A stretch of 64,000 bases of DNA from an uncultured Aquimarina sp. (GCA_947489685.1 CANLEM010000002.1:186001-250000); one strand, 5' to 3'. Shown: positions 26,046 to 35,422, counted from the stretch's first letter. Translations and numbers: made by a program. The notes: a model not told the origin generated them from the sequence alone.

Positions 26046-26900
26046 TCATTGTTTTAACTTTTTAGCAGCATCACTTACTCCGATAAAGGGTATAGCACCT
26101 GCGCCTGTAACTTGTGGTAAAATTCCATTCCATTTTTCTATAGCTTTAAGGTTTGCTTCGATCTTTCTGAGTTCAATTAGGTCAGGTGAAATATTCATTT
26201 TTTGTAAACGTAACGCCTCTGCTTCAGCTGTTGCAGCAGCAATCGTTTGCTCTGCTTCGACTTTTATCCTATCCAAATCTCGCTTTGCCTTTAATGCATT
26301 TTGTTCTGCGGTTTGTTTTGCTTCAATGGCATCAGTAAAAGTTTGAGAAAAGCTGAAAGAGATAATAGAGAAAGCATCAACTGATATATTTGATGCAAGC
26401 AGTCTTGAGGTAAGTGCCTGTTGCATTTCGGTACTGACGGCAGGTCTTTTGGTAATTAATTCTTCTGCAGTATATCTGGCTGAAACAGCTTTCATTACCT
26501 CTTGAATGGCTGGATCAATAATACGCTCTTTAAATTCTACTCCAATGGTTTGGTAAACTAAATTTGCTTTATCCGGCATAATATGATAATTCAAGGCCAC
26601 TGATAAATCTACATCCTGAAGGTCTGAGGAAGAGGATGCAGCATCAGTCATCGTTTTTTGGATCTTTACATCCATTAGAATCACTGTTTGCATTATTGGT
26701 ATTTTGAAGTGAATCCCTTCCTCCAGTACAACATTTTGAACTGCCCCAAAATTTTGAACAATTCCTCTTTCACCTGCTCCTACTTGAACCCATGGCTTAA
26801 ATGCTATTAATAGTATAAATACAAATGCCAAAATGAATAATTTCTTCCATTTGCCATTTTTCAATGCATTCTTTATTTGATTTATATCTTGATCATCCAT
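26046..26900 (-). CDS. Prohibitin / SPFH (Band 7) membrane protein
   Basis: The 284-residue protein has an N-terminal anchor helix (LFILAFVFILLIAF, about 20-33). The SPFH domain has the prohibitin signature (VGAGERGIVQNFGAVQNVVLEEG, MQTVILMDVKIQK, ARYTAEELITKRP). A long Ala/Glu/Lys-rich coiled coil (about 195-250) precedes the C-terminus. Prohibitins form large membrane scaffold rings and modulate FtsH-type proteolysis. The shared 40-bp element lies 45 bases upstream. Confidence 0.92.
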   Translation of the reverse strand: MDDQDINQIKNALKNGKWKKLFILAFVFILLIAFKPWVQVGAGERGIVQNFGAVQNVVLEEGIHFKIPIMQTVILMDVKIQKTMTDAASSSSDLQDVDLSVALNYHIMPDKANLVYQTIGVEFKERIIDPAIQEVMKAVSARYTAEELITKRPAVSTEMQQALTSRLLASNISVDAFSIISFSFSQTFTDAIEAKQTAEQNALKAKRDLDRIKVEAEQTIAAATAEAEALRLQKMNISPDLIELRKIEANLKAIEKWNGILPQVTGAGAIPFIGVSDAAKKLKQ

Positions 26901-26945
26901 TTTGCTTTTATTTTACTACAAAAATGGGATAATTAAATATACATT

Positions 26946-26985
26946 GTGTTATACTACACTAAATCCATATTACATATATCACACA
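26946..26985 (-). promoter_or_regulatory. Shared 40-bp upstream element, copy 2
   Basis: Partner of the element at 24827. It lies 45 bases upstream of the prohibitin start on the same strand. The distance fits a promoter. Confidence 0.6.
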
Positions 26986-27042
26986 TTCTCAAATATCAAT
27001 ACAGAAAAAGATTATTTAGTATAGAAATAACTTTCAACAAGC

Positions 27043-27294
27043 ATGGTTTCTGGCAAAAAACAGGTCACCTTTATGGTTATGAATAAAAAAATAATTTTAT
27101 CCATGGGTTTACCTATTAGGATAAGAAATGCTACTGGTAAAACAGCAATCATTGAACTTAATGAAGGGCATTTTGTGATATGTAAGTATCAAAACAATAT
27201 ATCGGTTTATCTAAATGATGCAAAATTGAAAAAGTGGTATCCTGTAAGTTTGTATAAAAGATTGGTTTATATGCTTAAGATCTGGTTAACATGA
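27043..27294 (+). CDS. Hypothetical basic protein
   Basis: The 83-residue frame encodes a basic protein with beta-strand-like alternation (PIRIRNATGKTAIIELNEGHFVICKYQ). No family is recognised. ATG codons at residues 11 and 13 (27073, 27079) are alternative starts. It is divergent from the prohibitin gene and convergent with the AraC-type gene. It may be real or chance. Confidence 0.4.
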   Translation: MVSGKKQVTFMVMNKKIILSMGLPIRIRNATGKTAIIELNEGHFVICKYQNNISVYLNDAKLKKWYPVSLYKRLVYMLKIWLT

Positions 27295-27303
27295 TATAAT
27301 TGG

Positions 27304-27870
27304 TCATAAATCTTCCAGATTTTGTTTACGCTTTTCTTTTAATTGCTTATAAAAAGTAGGTGTCAATCCTGTCAATTTTTTGAATTGATTGGATAAATGC
27401 GCAACACTGCTATAGTGTAGTTTATGGGAGATCTCGGTAAGATTTAGTTCGTCATAAATAAGTAATTCTTTAACCCTTTCAATTTTATGGATAATAATAA
27501 ATTGCTGAATGGTAATTCCTTTCACTTCAGAAAAAATATTTGCTAGATATGTATAGTTATAGCCAATTTTTTCACTTAAATAATCGGAATAATTGACTTT
27601 AGGTAATTCATCTGTATAATGAATCATTTCTATAATGACATTTCTTATTTTTTCAATTAGAATACTTTTTTTATTTTCCATTAATTCTAAGCCAGATTTA
27701 CTTAGATTTTTCTTCAATTCGAATCGTTGCTCTTTGGTTATATCTTCCAAGAGTTCTATAACACCTAACTCCAAAACGACATAATGCAATCCAAGTTTTT
27801 TTAACTCTTCTTTCACCATGAGTTTGCATCGTAAACTGACCATGTATTTAATGAATAATTTTGTGCTCAT
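27304..27870 (-). CDS. AraC-family transcription regulator
   Basis: The 188-residue protein has a C-terminal AraC/XylS double helix-turn-helix (about 85-180). The first HTH is LSEKIGYNYTYLANIFSEVK. The second is LNLTEISHKLHYSSVAHLSN, followed by the family tail FKKLTGLTPTFYKQL. The N-terminal part is short (about 80 residues) and lacks a recognisable ligand domain. This small AraC form is common in flavobacterial stress loci and may control the surrounding genes. Confidence 0.9.
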   Translation of the reverse strand: MSTKLFIKYMVSLRCKLMVKEELKKLGLHYVVLELGVIELLEDITKEQRFELKKNLSKSGLELMENKKSILIEKIRNVIIEMIHYTDELPKVNYSDYLSEKIGYNYTYLANIFSEVKGITIQQFIIIHKIERVKELLIYDELNLTEISHKLHYSSVAHLSNQFKKLTGLTPTFYKQLKEKRKQNLEDL

Positions 27871-27921
27871 GTTTATATTTTGACGATGTATTTGTTTTTT
27901 GTTAAGAATTAAAATTTTATA

Positions 27922-28269
27922 TCATTTTCGAAGATGCTGTCCAGGCACAAGCTTCTGTAAACGTAGTACGGTTGATACTTCTCTATTCTTTTTCCCCTCA
28001 ATAATTATATCCTTAGTAAACGAAATGATAAAATTTTCTCCAATATGTTTATCTATATGTAATGGATATTTTTCAAGTATAACAGACAGAACTTCATTAA
28101 AAACCAATATTTCATCAAATCCAGATACGGTTTTACAACAAAACGAATAACCTCCTTCAACACGTCCTTGATACACTCCCTCTAGTTGTTCTATCCGGTT
28201 TATTTCTTGGGAATGGCAAATGGTAAATGACATCAGCGCTATTAAGAAAAGTTTTATCTGTATTGTCAT
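27922..28269 (-). CDS. Small secreted protein, unknown
   Basis: The 115-residue product has a signal peptide (MTIQIKLFLIALMSFTICHS, cleavage near 20) and a short mature domain with two adjacent cysteines (SFCCKTVSGFDEI). No family is recognised. It lies 51 bases upstream of the AraC-type gene on the same strand. Confidence 0.6.
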   Translation of the reverse strand: MTIQIKLFLIALMSFTICHSQEINRIEQLEGVYQGRVEGGYSFCCKTVSGFDEILVFNEVLSVILEKYPLHIDKHIGENFIISFTKDIIIEGKKNREVSTVLRLQKLVPGQHLRK

Positions 28270-28411
28270 TTTTTGTTTTTTTGTAGGGAGTTTTGCTTTA
28301 AGAATATATATTTAAGCTTCCTCGGGCAATCTAAATATCTTAATTATCCTTGAACTTGGGTTTTAGATACTCAAAATTTAAGTATATCATCAGCATAGGA
28401 AATAAGACATA

Positions 28412-28438
28412 AAAAGCCATCTTCAATAGATGGCTTTT
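28412..28438 (-). terminator. Terminator of cold-shock gene
   Basis: AAAAGCCATC / GATGGCTTTT forms a perfect 10-bp stem with a seven-base loop and a T-run on the minus strand. It lies 27 bases past the cold-shock gene stop. Confidence 0.85.
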
Positions 28439-28464
28439 CAACATTTTCAGAGCGACAGGACTTG

Positions 28465-28659
28465 TTATTTAATCAATTCAACATTGACTGCGTTCATTCC
28501 CTTTTCACCTCTTTCCATCGTAAATTTTACGTTATCATTCTCACGAATTTCATCTATAATACCGCTTTGATGTACAAAGACATCCTCATCAGAATCCTTG
28601 AGTTTAATAAAGCCAAATCCTTTGGCACTATTGAAAAATTTTACTGTTCCTTCTTTCAT
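28465..28659 (-). CDS. cspA: Cold-shock protein (CspA family)
   Basis: The 64-residue protein is one cold-shock domain with both RNA-binding motifs intact: RNP1 as KGFGFIKL and RNP2 as DVFVHQS. It acts as an RNA chaperone. A long AT-rich leader lies upstream, as is common for csp genes, and a terminator follows. Confidence 0.95.
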   Translation of the reverse strand: MKEGTVKFFNSAKGFGFIKLKDSDEDVFVHQSGIIDEIRENDNVKFTMERGEKGMNAVNVELIK

Positions 28660-28850
28660 TACTTTGTATTTATTACTTAATATTCTATTTAATGTTTGTT
28701 TGATATAATTATTTACTCTGCTTCTTAGCGTTTTTTTTTGAGAAGTTAGAGTTTGTTCTTTCGGGAAAAATTAGATTTTTGATACTACCGGCTTTTTGTT
28801 TTAAGCCTGTCCAAGTATAATTCGAGGACGATGTATAAGCATAAAAGATT
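28660..28850. other. Cold-shock gene leader and upstream region
   Basis: No gene. The first about 150 bases upstream of cspA are T-rich on the plus strand and may form its 5' untranslated region. Confidence 0.4.
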
Positions 28851-29015
28851 GAGAAACAAACAGAAATATCCAATCATGAGGACTTGTTCTACATTGAAAA
28901 CAGCGTCCAAACCGATGTTGCTATCCTTACATTTAGCCTAAAAATGTTTTTTGCACTATTGCCGAGAAAAAAAGAGAGCAAGAAAAGAATATTGAATTTG
29001 AAAAAACAAAATTAA
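28851..29015 (+). pseudogene. Possible sugar-transferase C-terminal remnant
   Basis: A start-less frame reads EDLFYIENSVQTDVAILTFS then LKMFF, which follows the spacing of the C-terminal YIEN-S-D-IL pattern of bacterial sugar (priming glycosyl) transferases. There is a stop just upstream and no ATG. The similarity is short and low-complexity, so this is tentative. Confidence 0.25.
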
Positions 29016-29192
29016 ATTGAAGCTTTACGAATTTTATCATTGCAAAGATACTTTTAATTTGGGTCTTATCTCCATATCAAATGTTAAATACTTGTATATC
29101 ACATTTCATGATTTAAAACAAACCCATATACCAACTTAAAATTAAACTTATAAACTCTTCATAATACCAACTACGCTAACTTCTGGTATAGC

Positions 29193-29249
29193 AGTGAGGT
29201 TAAAAATGTAGAATTCTTCCTTTTTAGATTAACCAGAATATTTGCCTAA
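29193..29249 (+). pseudogene. Relic of ISAon1-type transposase 3' end
   Basis: Eighteen codons encode VKNVEFFLFRLTRIFA and a stop, matching the C-terminus of the longer transposase remnant at 53500-53824. The rest of the transposase is absent. The homology with the other copy continues to 29585. Confidence 0.7.
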
Positions 29250-29329
29250 ATACAACATTTAGGCTTGATCCATTTTTAAACTATCTTCACAATTAAGAGA
29301 GTCATTTTCAGATATAAAAACTACAAAAA

Positions 29330-29358
29330 CAGGTACTCCGTTTAGGTACTTCAAAAAG
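29330..29358. repeat. AGGTACT arm-type repeats, left of tRNA copy B
   Basis: AGGTACTCC and AGGTACTTC, 13 bases apart, match the pair at 53906/53919 and the AGGTACTT block on the far side of copy A (18475-18543). These would be the right-end arms of the 18.4-29.5 kb element. Confidence 0.5.
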
Positions 29359-29499
29359 TACATTTGCCTTTAAAACCATTTTAAGTCATTCATAATAAAC
29401 AATCTAACTCATATATCATCTAAAATAATGTATTTGCAACCTTCGGGAGAATCGTACGAAAGGTTCACCTTTTTTGAGATGAAATTAGATAAAAAAAAG

Positions 29500-29536
29500 A
29501 AAGGCTAAAATATTGAATTTCAATATTTTAGCCTTT
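29500..29536 (-). terminator. Terminator behind tRNA 3'-half copy B
   Basis: An 18-bp stem (AAAGGCTAAAATATTGAA / TTCAATATTTTAGCCTTT) is followed on the minus strand by TTCTTTTTTTTATC. It stands in the same place relative to the tRNA fragment as the terminator of the intact tRNA. Confidence 0.8.
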
Positions 29537-29540
29537 TAAA

Positions 29541-29705
29541 GTAGCGGGAACAGGACTCGAACCTGTGACCTTCGGGTTATGAGCCATTTCGGTCTCACTG
29601 AAATTATACTGATTATCAGTATTTTAACTTATATGAAGTACCTAAAAACTTGCAAATACCTACAAATGGGTACTTAAAACAGGTACTTTTTTATGAAGTA
29701 CCTGT
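29541..29705 (-). repeat. tRNA-Met 3'-half copy B with AGGTACTT arm repeats
   Basis: Bases 29541-29585 are identical to the tRNA 3' half. The following 120 bases, including the GAAGTACCT to GAAGTACCT block at 29635-29703, match copy A at 18381 with the same 94-base offset. Here it is the left boundary of the 29.6-54.1 kb interval. Confidence 0.72.
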
Positions 29706-29716
29706 TTTTCAAGAAA

Positions 29717-30379
29717 TCATTTTTTCTGATTTATATACTTACCAACAACAATCGCAGTAAGAATCACCAAATAAAACTGTCCCATCATTCCAATCAAGAT
29801 AGCTGCTTTCTGTGCCAAGGAAGTCACTGGTACGATTTCTCCATACCCAATAGTCATTAAAGTAATATATGCATAATACATCAATCGTTCTGTGAATAAT
29901 TGTGATTGGTTAATGGTAGCTTTAAGTCCTTCAAAAGAACTTGGGTAAACCATTTCTATAGATAAACAAATAAAAAAACTGATGAGCCCTAATGCAATAT
30001 ATCCACTAATCAATCCAAAAATTACATTCTTATTGATAACCTTAGTTTTCCAGATTTGTCCGATAATCTCGAAAGTAACAAAGATGTAAAACAAAAAATA
30101 AGTCCCCATATTAAGAAAATCTAGAAACCTATTGTTTTGACTTTTGAATAAATCCGCACTAAAAACAATTCCAGATACTAGTAGTAGTATAATAAAAAAC
30201 CACATGAGTTTTTTCTTTTTAGAGATTAATACAATCCCTGCAACTAGGTTGATAAGAAATAATATGGGAGATATTATCGTCTCAAAAAAATCTCCAGGAA
30301 TGATCAAAGACCCAAATAGGATTGCAATCTGACTAAACAAAAAAAGCTCGAAACGATATGAATATAATTTCTCTGTCAT
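29717..30379 (-). CDS. Two-pore-type potassium channel protein
   Basis: The 220-residue protein has about six membrane helices. A pore loop with selectivity filter TIGYGE in TLMTIGYGEIVPVTSLAQKA (about 175-194) fits the Ion_trans_2 family. There is no cytoplasmic RCK/TrkA-N domain. It ends 12 bases from attachment copy B and heads away from it; the DUF2235 gene lies six bases upstream on the same strand. Confidence 0.88.
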   Translation of the reverse strand: MTEKLYSYRFELFLFSQIAILFGSLIIPGDFFETIISPILFLINLVAGIVLISKKKKLMWFFIILLLVSGIVFSADLFKSQNNRFLDFLNMGTYFLFYIFVTFEIIGQIWKTKVINKNVIFGLISGYIALGLISFFICLSIEMVYPSSFEGLKATINQSQLFTERLMYYAYITLMTIGYGEIVPVTSLAQKAAILIGMMGQFYLVILTAIVVGKYINQKK

Positions 30380-30385
30380 ATTAAG

Positions 30386-31606
30386 TTATTCAACCACTAT
30401 AAAACAATCAGAATCTGTATTATAATTGTATCCTCCGATCTGATTTTTTTCAAAACATTCGCTAAAAAGCTTGATAAGATTAATCTCATAAGTTTGTAAA
30501 GATACTTTTAATCGGTCTAAAACGGATTTATGAATTTTTAGTTTTTCTTTTTTATAACCATTTTTAGAAACTAAAAAAGAAAGCTTACGACTGCTTCTGG
30601 GATAAAACAATCTCACAAAGCCTTTTGCCGGATTATTAGTTTTGTCAAAACGATCTTCGTACACCCTCACGCCTTGGGGAAGTAGTTGATAAGGTTCTAA
30701 TTGTTGAATCATCCAGTTTAGTGAAACCCCACTAATATTGGTATTTCTGGCGCCTCCTCCTACATCAGAATGTGCCCCAAAAAACCAAACTTCATTAGCA
30801 ATATCCTCTGGCTTTACCTCGGGACATGTAGATATCATACGCTGTTGTGTTAGCAATACTGGTGTAAATATAGAACTGCGATTATCATTAATCGATAATG
30901 CGTGTACTGCTTTTTTTACATTACATAATTGATCAAAATAATTATTTTTTGGAGCATAATATTCTTCATCATATTTTGGAACCCCAAGAGCTGCTACTGT
31001 ATCCCACAGCCCTATAAAATCGATCTTGTAATTATCAGGATTTAAGAGTTTTCCTGTTATTTTTAAAACATCATTTCTTCGATCTTCTAAGGTCTTGTTA
31101 GTTTTGTGCGCATCATAGATTCTTTTGATAAATTTTAAACGCTTTTCTTTAGGAATATCTTTAACATCTACAATTCCTGCTACGTAAATTAACCCTGCTA
31201 ATATTCTGGACGCATATGCACCACGACTAAATCCAAAAATATAGATTTCATCTTTTGTTTGATGATCATAATGCTCTGCCAGATACAAATACGCTTTACA
31301 TACTTCTCGTCTTATTCCTGAACCTGTCACCATCCCTAATATATCTGCTCCATTTCCAACTCCTCTTAGATATACAGCACTTACATTTGGATTGTCCTGA
31401 AGTGTCGTTAGATTATAAAGTTTAGATATATTCGTATGACTCGCCTCATTATTATGAGTGCCATCCAGAAATACAGCTAGTTTTTTAGGCGCTTTTCCAT
31501 TAGATATTGGATAGTGAACAATAGGAGCTTTAATAGCACAACTGGCACAAGCAAGACAAAGAAGTAGCATTAATGAATTCCTGAAAGTTGATTTCTTTAA
31601 TGTCAC
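30386..31606 (-). CDS. DUF2235 alpha/beta-hydrolase lipoprotein
   Basis: The 406-residue protein has a lipoprotein-type signal (LMLLLCLACASC, Cys23). The DUF2235 domain has AVFLDGTHNNEASHTNISKL, the nucleophile elbow GFSRGAYASRILAGL and the downstream FIGLWDTVAALG and VWFFGAHSDVGGG, which carry the expected Asp and His. The family includes phospholipases (Tle1-type effectors). The lipid anchor and the absence of secretion genes nearby argue for a resident envelope hydrolase. It lies 5 bases after a lipoprotein gene. Confidence 0.88.
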   Translation of the reverse strand: MTLKKSTFRNSLMLLLCLACASCAIKAPIVHYPISNGKAPKKLAVFLDGTHNNEASHTNISKLYNLTTLQDNPNVSAVYLRGVGNGADILGMVTGSGIRREVCKAYLYLAEHYDHQTKDEIYIFGFSRGAYASRILAGLIYVAGIVDVKDIPKEKRLKFIKRIYDAHKTNKTLEDRRNDVLKITGKLLNPDNYKIDFIGLWDTVAALGVPKYDEEYYAPKNNYFDQLCNVKKAVHALSINDNRSSIFTPVLLTQQRMISTCPEVKPEDIANEVWFFGAHSDVGGGARNTNISGVSLNWMIQQLEPYQLLPQGVRVYEDRFDKTNNPAKGFVRLFYPRSSRKLSFLVSKNGYKKEKLKIHKSVLDRLKVSLQTYEINLIKLFSECFEKNQIGGYNYNTDSDCFIVVE

Positions 31607-31611
31607 ATTAA

Positions 31612-32268
31612 CTATTTTTTAAATTGATCAGAAATCATTTTAACAAAGGCATTTAGAACTTGGTCAGCAGCGTCAGGATCTACAACATCAAGAAGACATA
31701 CGTTGACTAGCTGTTGGTCTTTTTCTAAGGTTAAATCGTACGTAATAGATTCTAAAATATACGTAGTAGCTATATTTTTTGAGTCTTTAGAGGTATCAAA
31801 ATCTAACTTGTCTAAGTCCGGTAAATCAGTTAGATTATCATAAGCTTCTATGGTGAAAGAACCTTTTCTTTTATTCTCTATTTGAATTTTTCCTCGCTCC
31901 GGTTTCGAAGAACTATTGGTTTCGATAGTCTGCTTTAATGATGTTATTAATAAGCCTTCTATTTTTTTGTCTTTGAACATTCTTAGTATCTGTTCTACTT
32001 CTTCTGTAGTTCGTTGTTCTTTATCTTCAATATCAGGGAATATCCTATGCATTCCGATAGCATCAATATGTTGTCCTTGTAATTTTGATACAATCGCTTT
32101 TTCATACGTTTTCTGGACAATAGGATCAGGAGTTTTTGCTATAACAAGAATTTTGTTTCCTTTTATATTTTGAAAATTATCTGATTTCCAGGAATCTATT
32201 ACTTCACTTGCTCCACAACTCGTAAATAGGAGTGCTAAACATAAAATTGACACATATTTATTCATCAA
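31612..32268 (-). CDS. Lipoprotein, paralogue of the 52058 product
   Basis: The 218-residue protein has lipobox LFTSCG (Cys18). The mature part starts EVIDSWKSDNFQNIKGNKIL then VIAKTPDPIVQKTYEKAIV. The 217-residue product at 52058-52711 has the same layout (RITDSWRNLEVPEIKDKKVM, SKTDDQTVRVRFEKDLV) and the same closing region (TYDLTLEKDQQLVNVCLLD versus VYDLTQPKEKQLLSVITTE). It may belong with DUF4136-like lipoproteins. Function unknown. It sits directly downstream of the RND efflux genes. Confidence 0.75.
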   Translation of the reverse strand: MMNKYVSILCLALLFTSCGASEVIDSWKSDNFQNIKGNKILVIAKTPDPIVQKTYEKAIVSKLQGQHIDAIGMHRIFPDIEDKEQRTTEEVEQILRMFKDKKIEGLLITSLKQTIETNSSSKPERGKIQIENKRKGSFTIEAYDNLTDLPDLDKLDFDTSKDSKNIATTYILESITYDLTLEKDQQLVNVCLLDVVDPDAADQVLNAFVKMISDQFKK

Positions 32269-32289
32269 AAAAACAGTTGTTTTATAATT

Positions 32290-35200
32290 TTACTCCAACA
32301 ATGTATCATCGAACTCATATTCTGTATAATCTACCTTATACAATACGCTATAAAAAGCAGGAATAAATAGTAAGGTGATCACAGTACCAAATAATAGTCC
32401 AATCATAATAGTTACCGCCATAGGTTCCCACATTTCTCCTCCACCAAGATATAATGGGATTAAACCGAGTACCGTAGTAAATGTTGCTAAAAGAATAGGT
32501 CGAAAACGTTGAATACAAGCTGCGATAATCGCATCCTGAGGTTTTCGTTTCAGTTCGTTTTCTTCTATTTCTATCCTGTCGATTAATACAATAGCATTAT
32601 TGATCACGATTCCTGCTAATGAGATTACACCTAAGAACGCCATAAAACCAAAAGGGACTCCAAAAATTAATAAACCTATTACCATACCAATCACACCAAG
32701 AGGAATGGTAGTAACAATCATTGTCATTTTTCTAAAAGAGTTAAATTGAATGATCAATAACATGACAATAATAAAAGCGGAAAGTGGTAAATATTTCGCC
32801 ACAGCGCCCATGTTTTCTGCACTATTCTCAGCATCTCCACCTAATGTATAGGTGTATTCTTTTCCCCATTTTGATTCTTGTTCTTTTAACCATGGAGTTA
32901 CTATTGCAGTCACTTCTGAGGCATTTCCATCCTCGGTTAATTCACTGGATACATTGATGGTTCGTGTAAGGTTTAATCGCTTTATCTTAGAATATTGCCA
33001 TTGCGGAATGATATTCGCTACTTGTAATAAAGGAACACTTTTTCCGGAGTTTTGTCCATAAATATTAAGCGTTTCCAGAGAAGCTAAGGATTGTTGTTTT
33101 CCTTGATTACTGGTCATTACAATCGGAATAGACTTATCATTTTCTCTAAATTCTCCTGCCTGAAAACCATCTAATACAGTTTGAAGAGAGATGGCTACAT
33201 CCTGATTTGTAATTCCTGCCAACTGTGCTTTATTTTGGTCGATATCAATAACGAACTTTTTCCCTTTAGGTCCCCAATCATCCTTAATATTTTTAGTCCC
33301 CGAAATACTAAAGAGTTTTGCCTTGATTTCTTCGGCAATACTGGCTAGTTTATCCGGATTATCACCAGATACCTTAATTTCTATTGGAGTTCCTCCACCG
33401 CCTGATCCTAACAATCCCACTTTTATATCTGCATTAGGAAAGGTATCGAAGCAAAAAGCATCCAGTTGTTTTACCATATCATTATTCACTAAAAAAGAGG
33501 AAGTATTGACTAAAATATGAGCGTAATTAGAATTAGGCTCATCGGCATTATATCCCAAATCATAGGATGATGGTCCTTCTCCAATATACGAGGACCAATC
33601 CACGATACCATCTGCTTTTTCTTCAGTAACTTTTAGCGTATTAGTTATAAATTCTTCGATAGCTAATATGGTTTCTGTAGTGCTTTCAATTTTTGTTCCT
33701 TGAGGTAAATTAATATCTATCGTAATCATATTACGATCACTATCCGGGAAAAATACAAATGCTAATTTTGTGAAACCATAAAGTGACAAAAAGAACAATA
33801 CTACAATACTTACCAAAACAGTTTTTTTCCATGCCAAAGCGATTAGGATAAGATCTTTATATTTGGATTTCAACCCATCAATCATACGATCCAAAAAGCC
33901 AACTTTGCCATCTTCTCGTTTTTTAATTTTTAGAAAAAATACACAGAATAAAGTGATGATACTCAGTGAAATAATCCAGGAAGATAAGAGCGCAATGGTA
34001 ATTACTACAAAAATAGGCCCCATAATATCACCCATCACAGATTCTGCCATAAAAAATGCAAGGAATGCAGCTGAAGTTGTTAATGTAGAAATCAATAAGG
34101 GCATAAATAATTCGGCACACGAATCAATAGCCGCTTTTTTTACTTCGATCCCATTTTCCATTTTTACCATAATGGATTCTGCCACTACAATGGCATTATC
34201 CACCATCATTCCCAATGCCATAATCAAGGCTGCTAGTGTTATCTGATTAAGACCTATATCGATAAGTCCCATGACCATTAATGTTGTAATTGTTACAATC
34301 GGAATCAAACTGGCAATAACCATCCCGGTTCGGAAACCTAAGAAAATAAGCATCACTGCTAATACAATAGCAATAGCTTGCATCAGATTTCCTATAAAAT
34401 CGCTAATCTTAAGATCAATATATTGGTCTATAGATGCTAATCGAGAAACTTCTAATCCTACAGGTAGTTTTGCTTGCCATTCTGCCAATAGCAGATCGAT
34501 TTCTTCTCCTAATTGGATAATATTTCTCCCTTCTTTTAAGGAAATATGTAGTGAAATAGCATTTTTTCCATTAATTCGTACTTTTTGTTTTGGAGGATTA
34601 ATATAACCTTTTTCTATATCCGTAATATCTCCTAAGGTAACTACTTGACCACTTTGCCCAATAGGAATCAGCATACTTTTGATATCCTCTATTTCATTAA
34701 AATTACCTGTTGGCTCTAATATGATACGTTCGTCCTCAATATTAACTTCTCCACCAGAATTCAGGATATTTGTGCTTGCAATAATTCCTTGCAGACTGCT
34801 CGAGGTTAACCCATATGCCTTGAGTTTTGTATTGTCGAATTTCACAAAAACACGTTCTTCTTGTGCTCCGTTGATTTCTACTTTAGCAGCATCTTCTAAC
34901 TTAATCAGATCATCACGAAGATCATCTGCTTGTTCCTTCATAGCTGCATATGAAAATCCATCACTGGTAATTCCCACAGCGATACCAAATACTTCTCCAA
35001 TACCGTCATCATTCAATTGTGGCTGTACATTACTTGGTAATCCCTGGATTGTATTTAATTTACGGCGTAATCGATCCCAAACGGGTTGTAACTGTTCAGG
35101 CTCAACTTCCATTTTTAACTCTACTTGAACCACAGAAAGTCCTGTTCTGGAAGTACTGGTTACTTTTTTTAGTTCAGGGAGTTCCTGCGCTATTTTTTCA

Positions 35201-35400
35201 ATTTTGTCTGTTACCAATTCCTCAACACGTTCTGGACTTGCTCCTGGAAATGATGAAACAACAGATGCCACACGAATCGTATATGGTGGCATACTATCTC
35301 TTGACAATGAGGTATAAAAAACCATTCCCATTACCATCACTACAGCAAGAATACTTAGCGCAACACGATTTTTTTCAATAGAAAATTTAGCAAAATTCAT
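32290..35400 (-). CDS. RND efflux permease (AcrB/HAE1-like)
   Basis: The 1,036-residue inner-membrane pump has the twelve-helix, two-large-loop RND layout. TM4 carries the proton-relay acidic pattern (LAALIMALGMMVDNAIVVAE), and the second half mirrors it (GVISLAGIVINNAIVLID). The porter-domain N-terminus has SSFPGASPERVEELVTDKIE. It lacks the heavy-metal TM4 motif (DFG-DG-E) of CzcA-type pumps. It forms a complex with the membrane-fusion lipoprotein and TolC-type protein encoded immediately upstream (23- and 10-base gaps). Confidence 0.95.
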   Translation of the reverse strand: MNFAKFSIEKNRVALSILAVVMVMGMVFYTSLSRDSMPPYTIRVASVVSSFPGASPERVEELVTDKIEKIAQELPELKKVTSTSRTGLSVVQVELKMEVEPEQLQPVWDRLRRKLNTIQGLPSNVQPQLNDDGIGEVFGIAVGITSDGFSYAAMKEQADDLRDDLIKLEDAAKVEINGAQEERVFVKFDNTKLKAYGLTSSSLQGIIASTNILNSGGEVNIEDERIILEPTGNFNEIEDIKSMLIPIGQSGQVVTLGDITDIEKGYINPPKQKVRINGKNAISLHISLKEGRNIIQLGEEIDLLLAEWQAKLPVGLEVSRLASIDQYIDLKISDFIGNLMQAIAIVLAVMLIFLGFRTGMVIASLIPIVTITTLMVMGLIDIGLNQITLAALIMALGMMVDNAIVVAESIMVKMENGIEVKKAAIDSCAELFMPLLISTLTTSAAFLAFFMAESVMGDIMGPIFVVITIALLSSWIISLSIITLFCVFFLKIKKREDGKVGFLDRMIDGLKSKYKDLILIALAWKKTVLVSIVVLFFLSLYGFTKLAFVFFPDSDRNMITIDINLPQGTKIESTTETILAIEEFITNTLKVTEEKADGIVDWSSYIGEGPSSYDLGYNADEPNSNYAHILVNTSSFLVNNDMVKQLDAFCFDTFPNADIKVGLLGSGGGGTPIEIKVSGDNPDKLASIAEEIKAKLFSISGTKNIKDDWGPKGKKFVIDIDQNKAQLAGITNQDVAISLQTVLDGFQAGEFRENDKSIPIVMTSNQGKQQSLASLETLNIYGQNSGKSVPLLQVANIIPQWQYSKIKRLNLTRTINVSSELTEDGNASEVTAIVTPWLKEQESKWGKEYTYTLGGDAENSAENMGAVAKYLPLSAFIIVMLLIIQFNSFRKMTMIVTTIPLGVIGMVIGLLIFGVPFGFMAFLGVISLAGIVINNAIVLIDRIEIEENELKRKPQDAIIAACIQRFRPILLATFTTVLGLIPLYLGGGEMWEPMAVTIMIGLLFGTVITLLFIPAFYSVLYKVDYTEYEFDDTLLE

Positions 35401-35422
35401 ATATTCTTCTTTTGAGAGGGGA

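Noticed and set aside
30386..31606. Type VI secretion phospholipase effector
   Set aside because: DUF2235 includes such effectors, but this protein has a lipoprotein signal and no VgrG, Hcp or immunity gene beside it.
32290..35400. Heavy-metal (CzcA-type) efflux
   Set aside because: The TM4 region lacks the metal-pump acidic motif. Drug- or solute-type HAE1 fits better.
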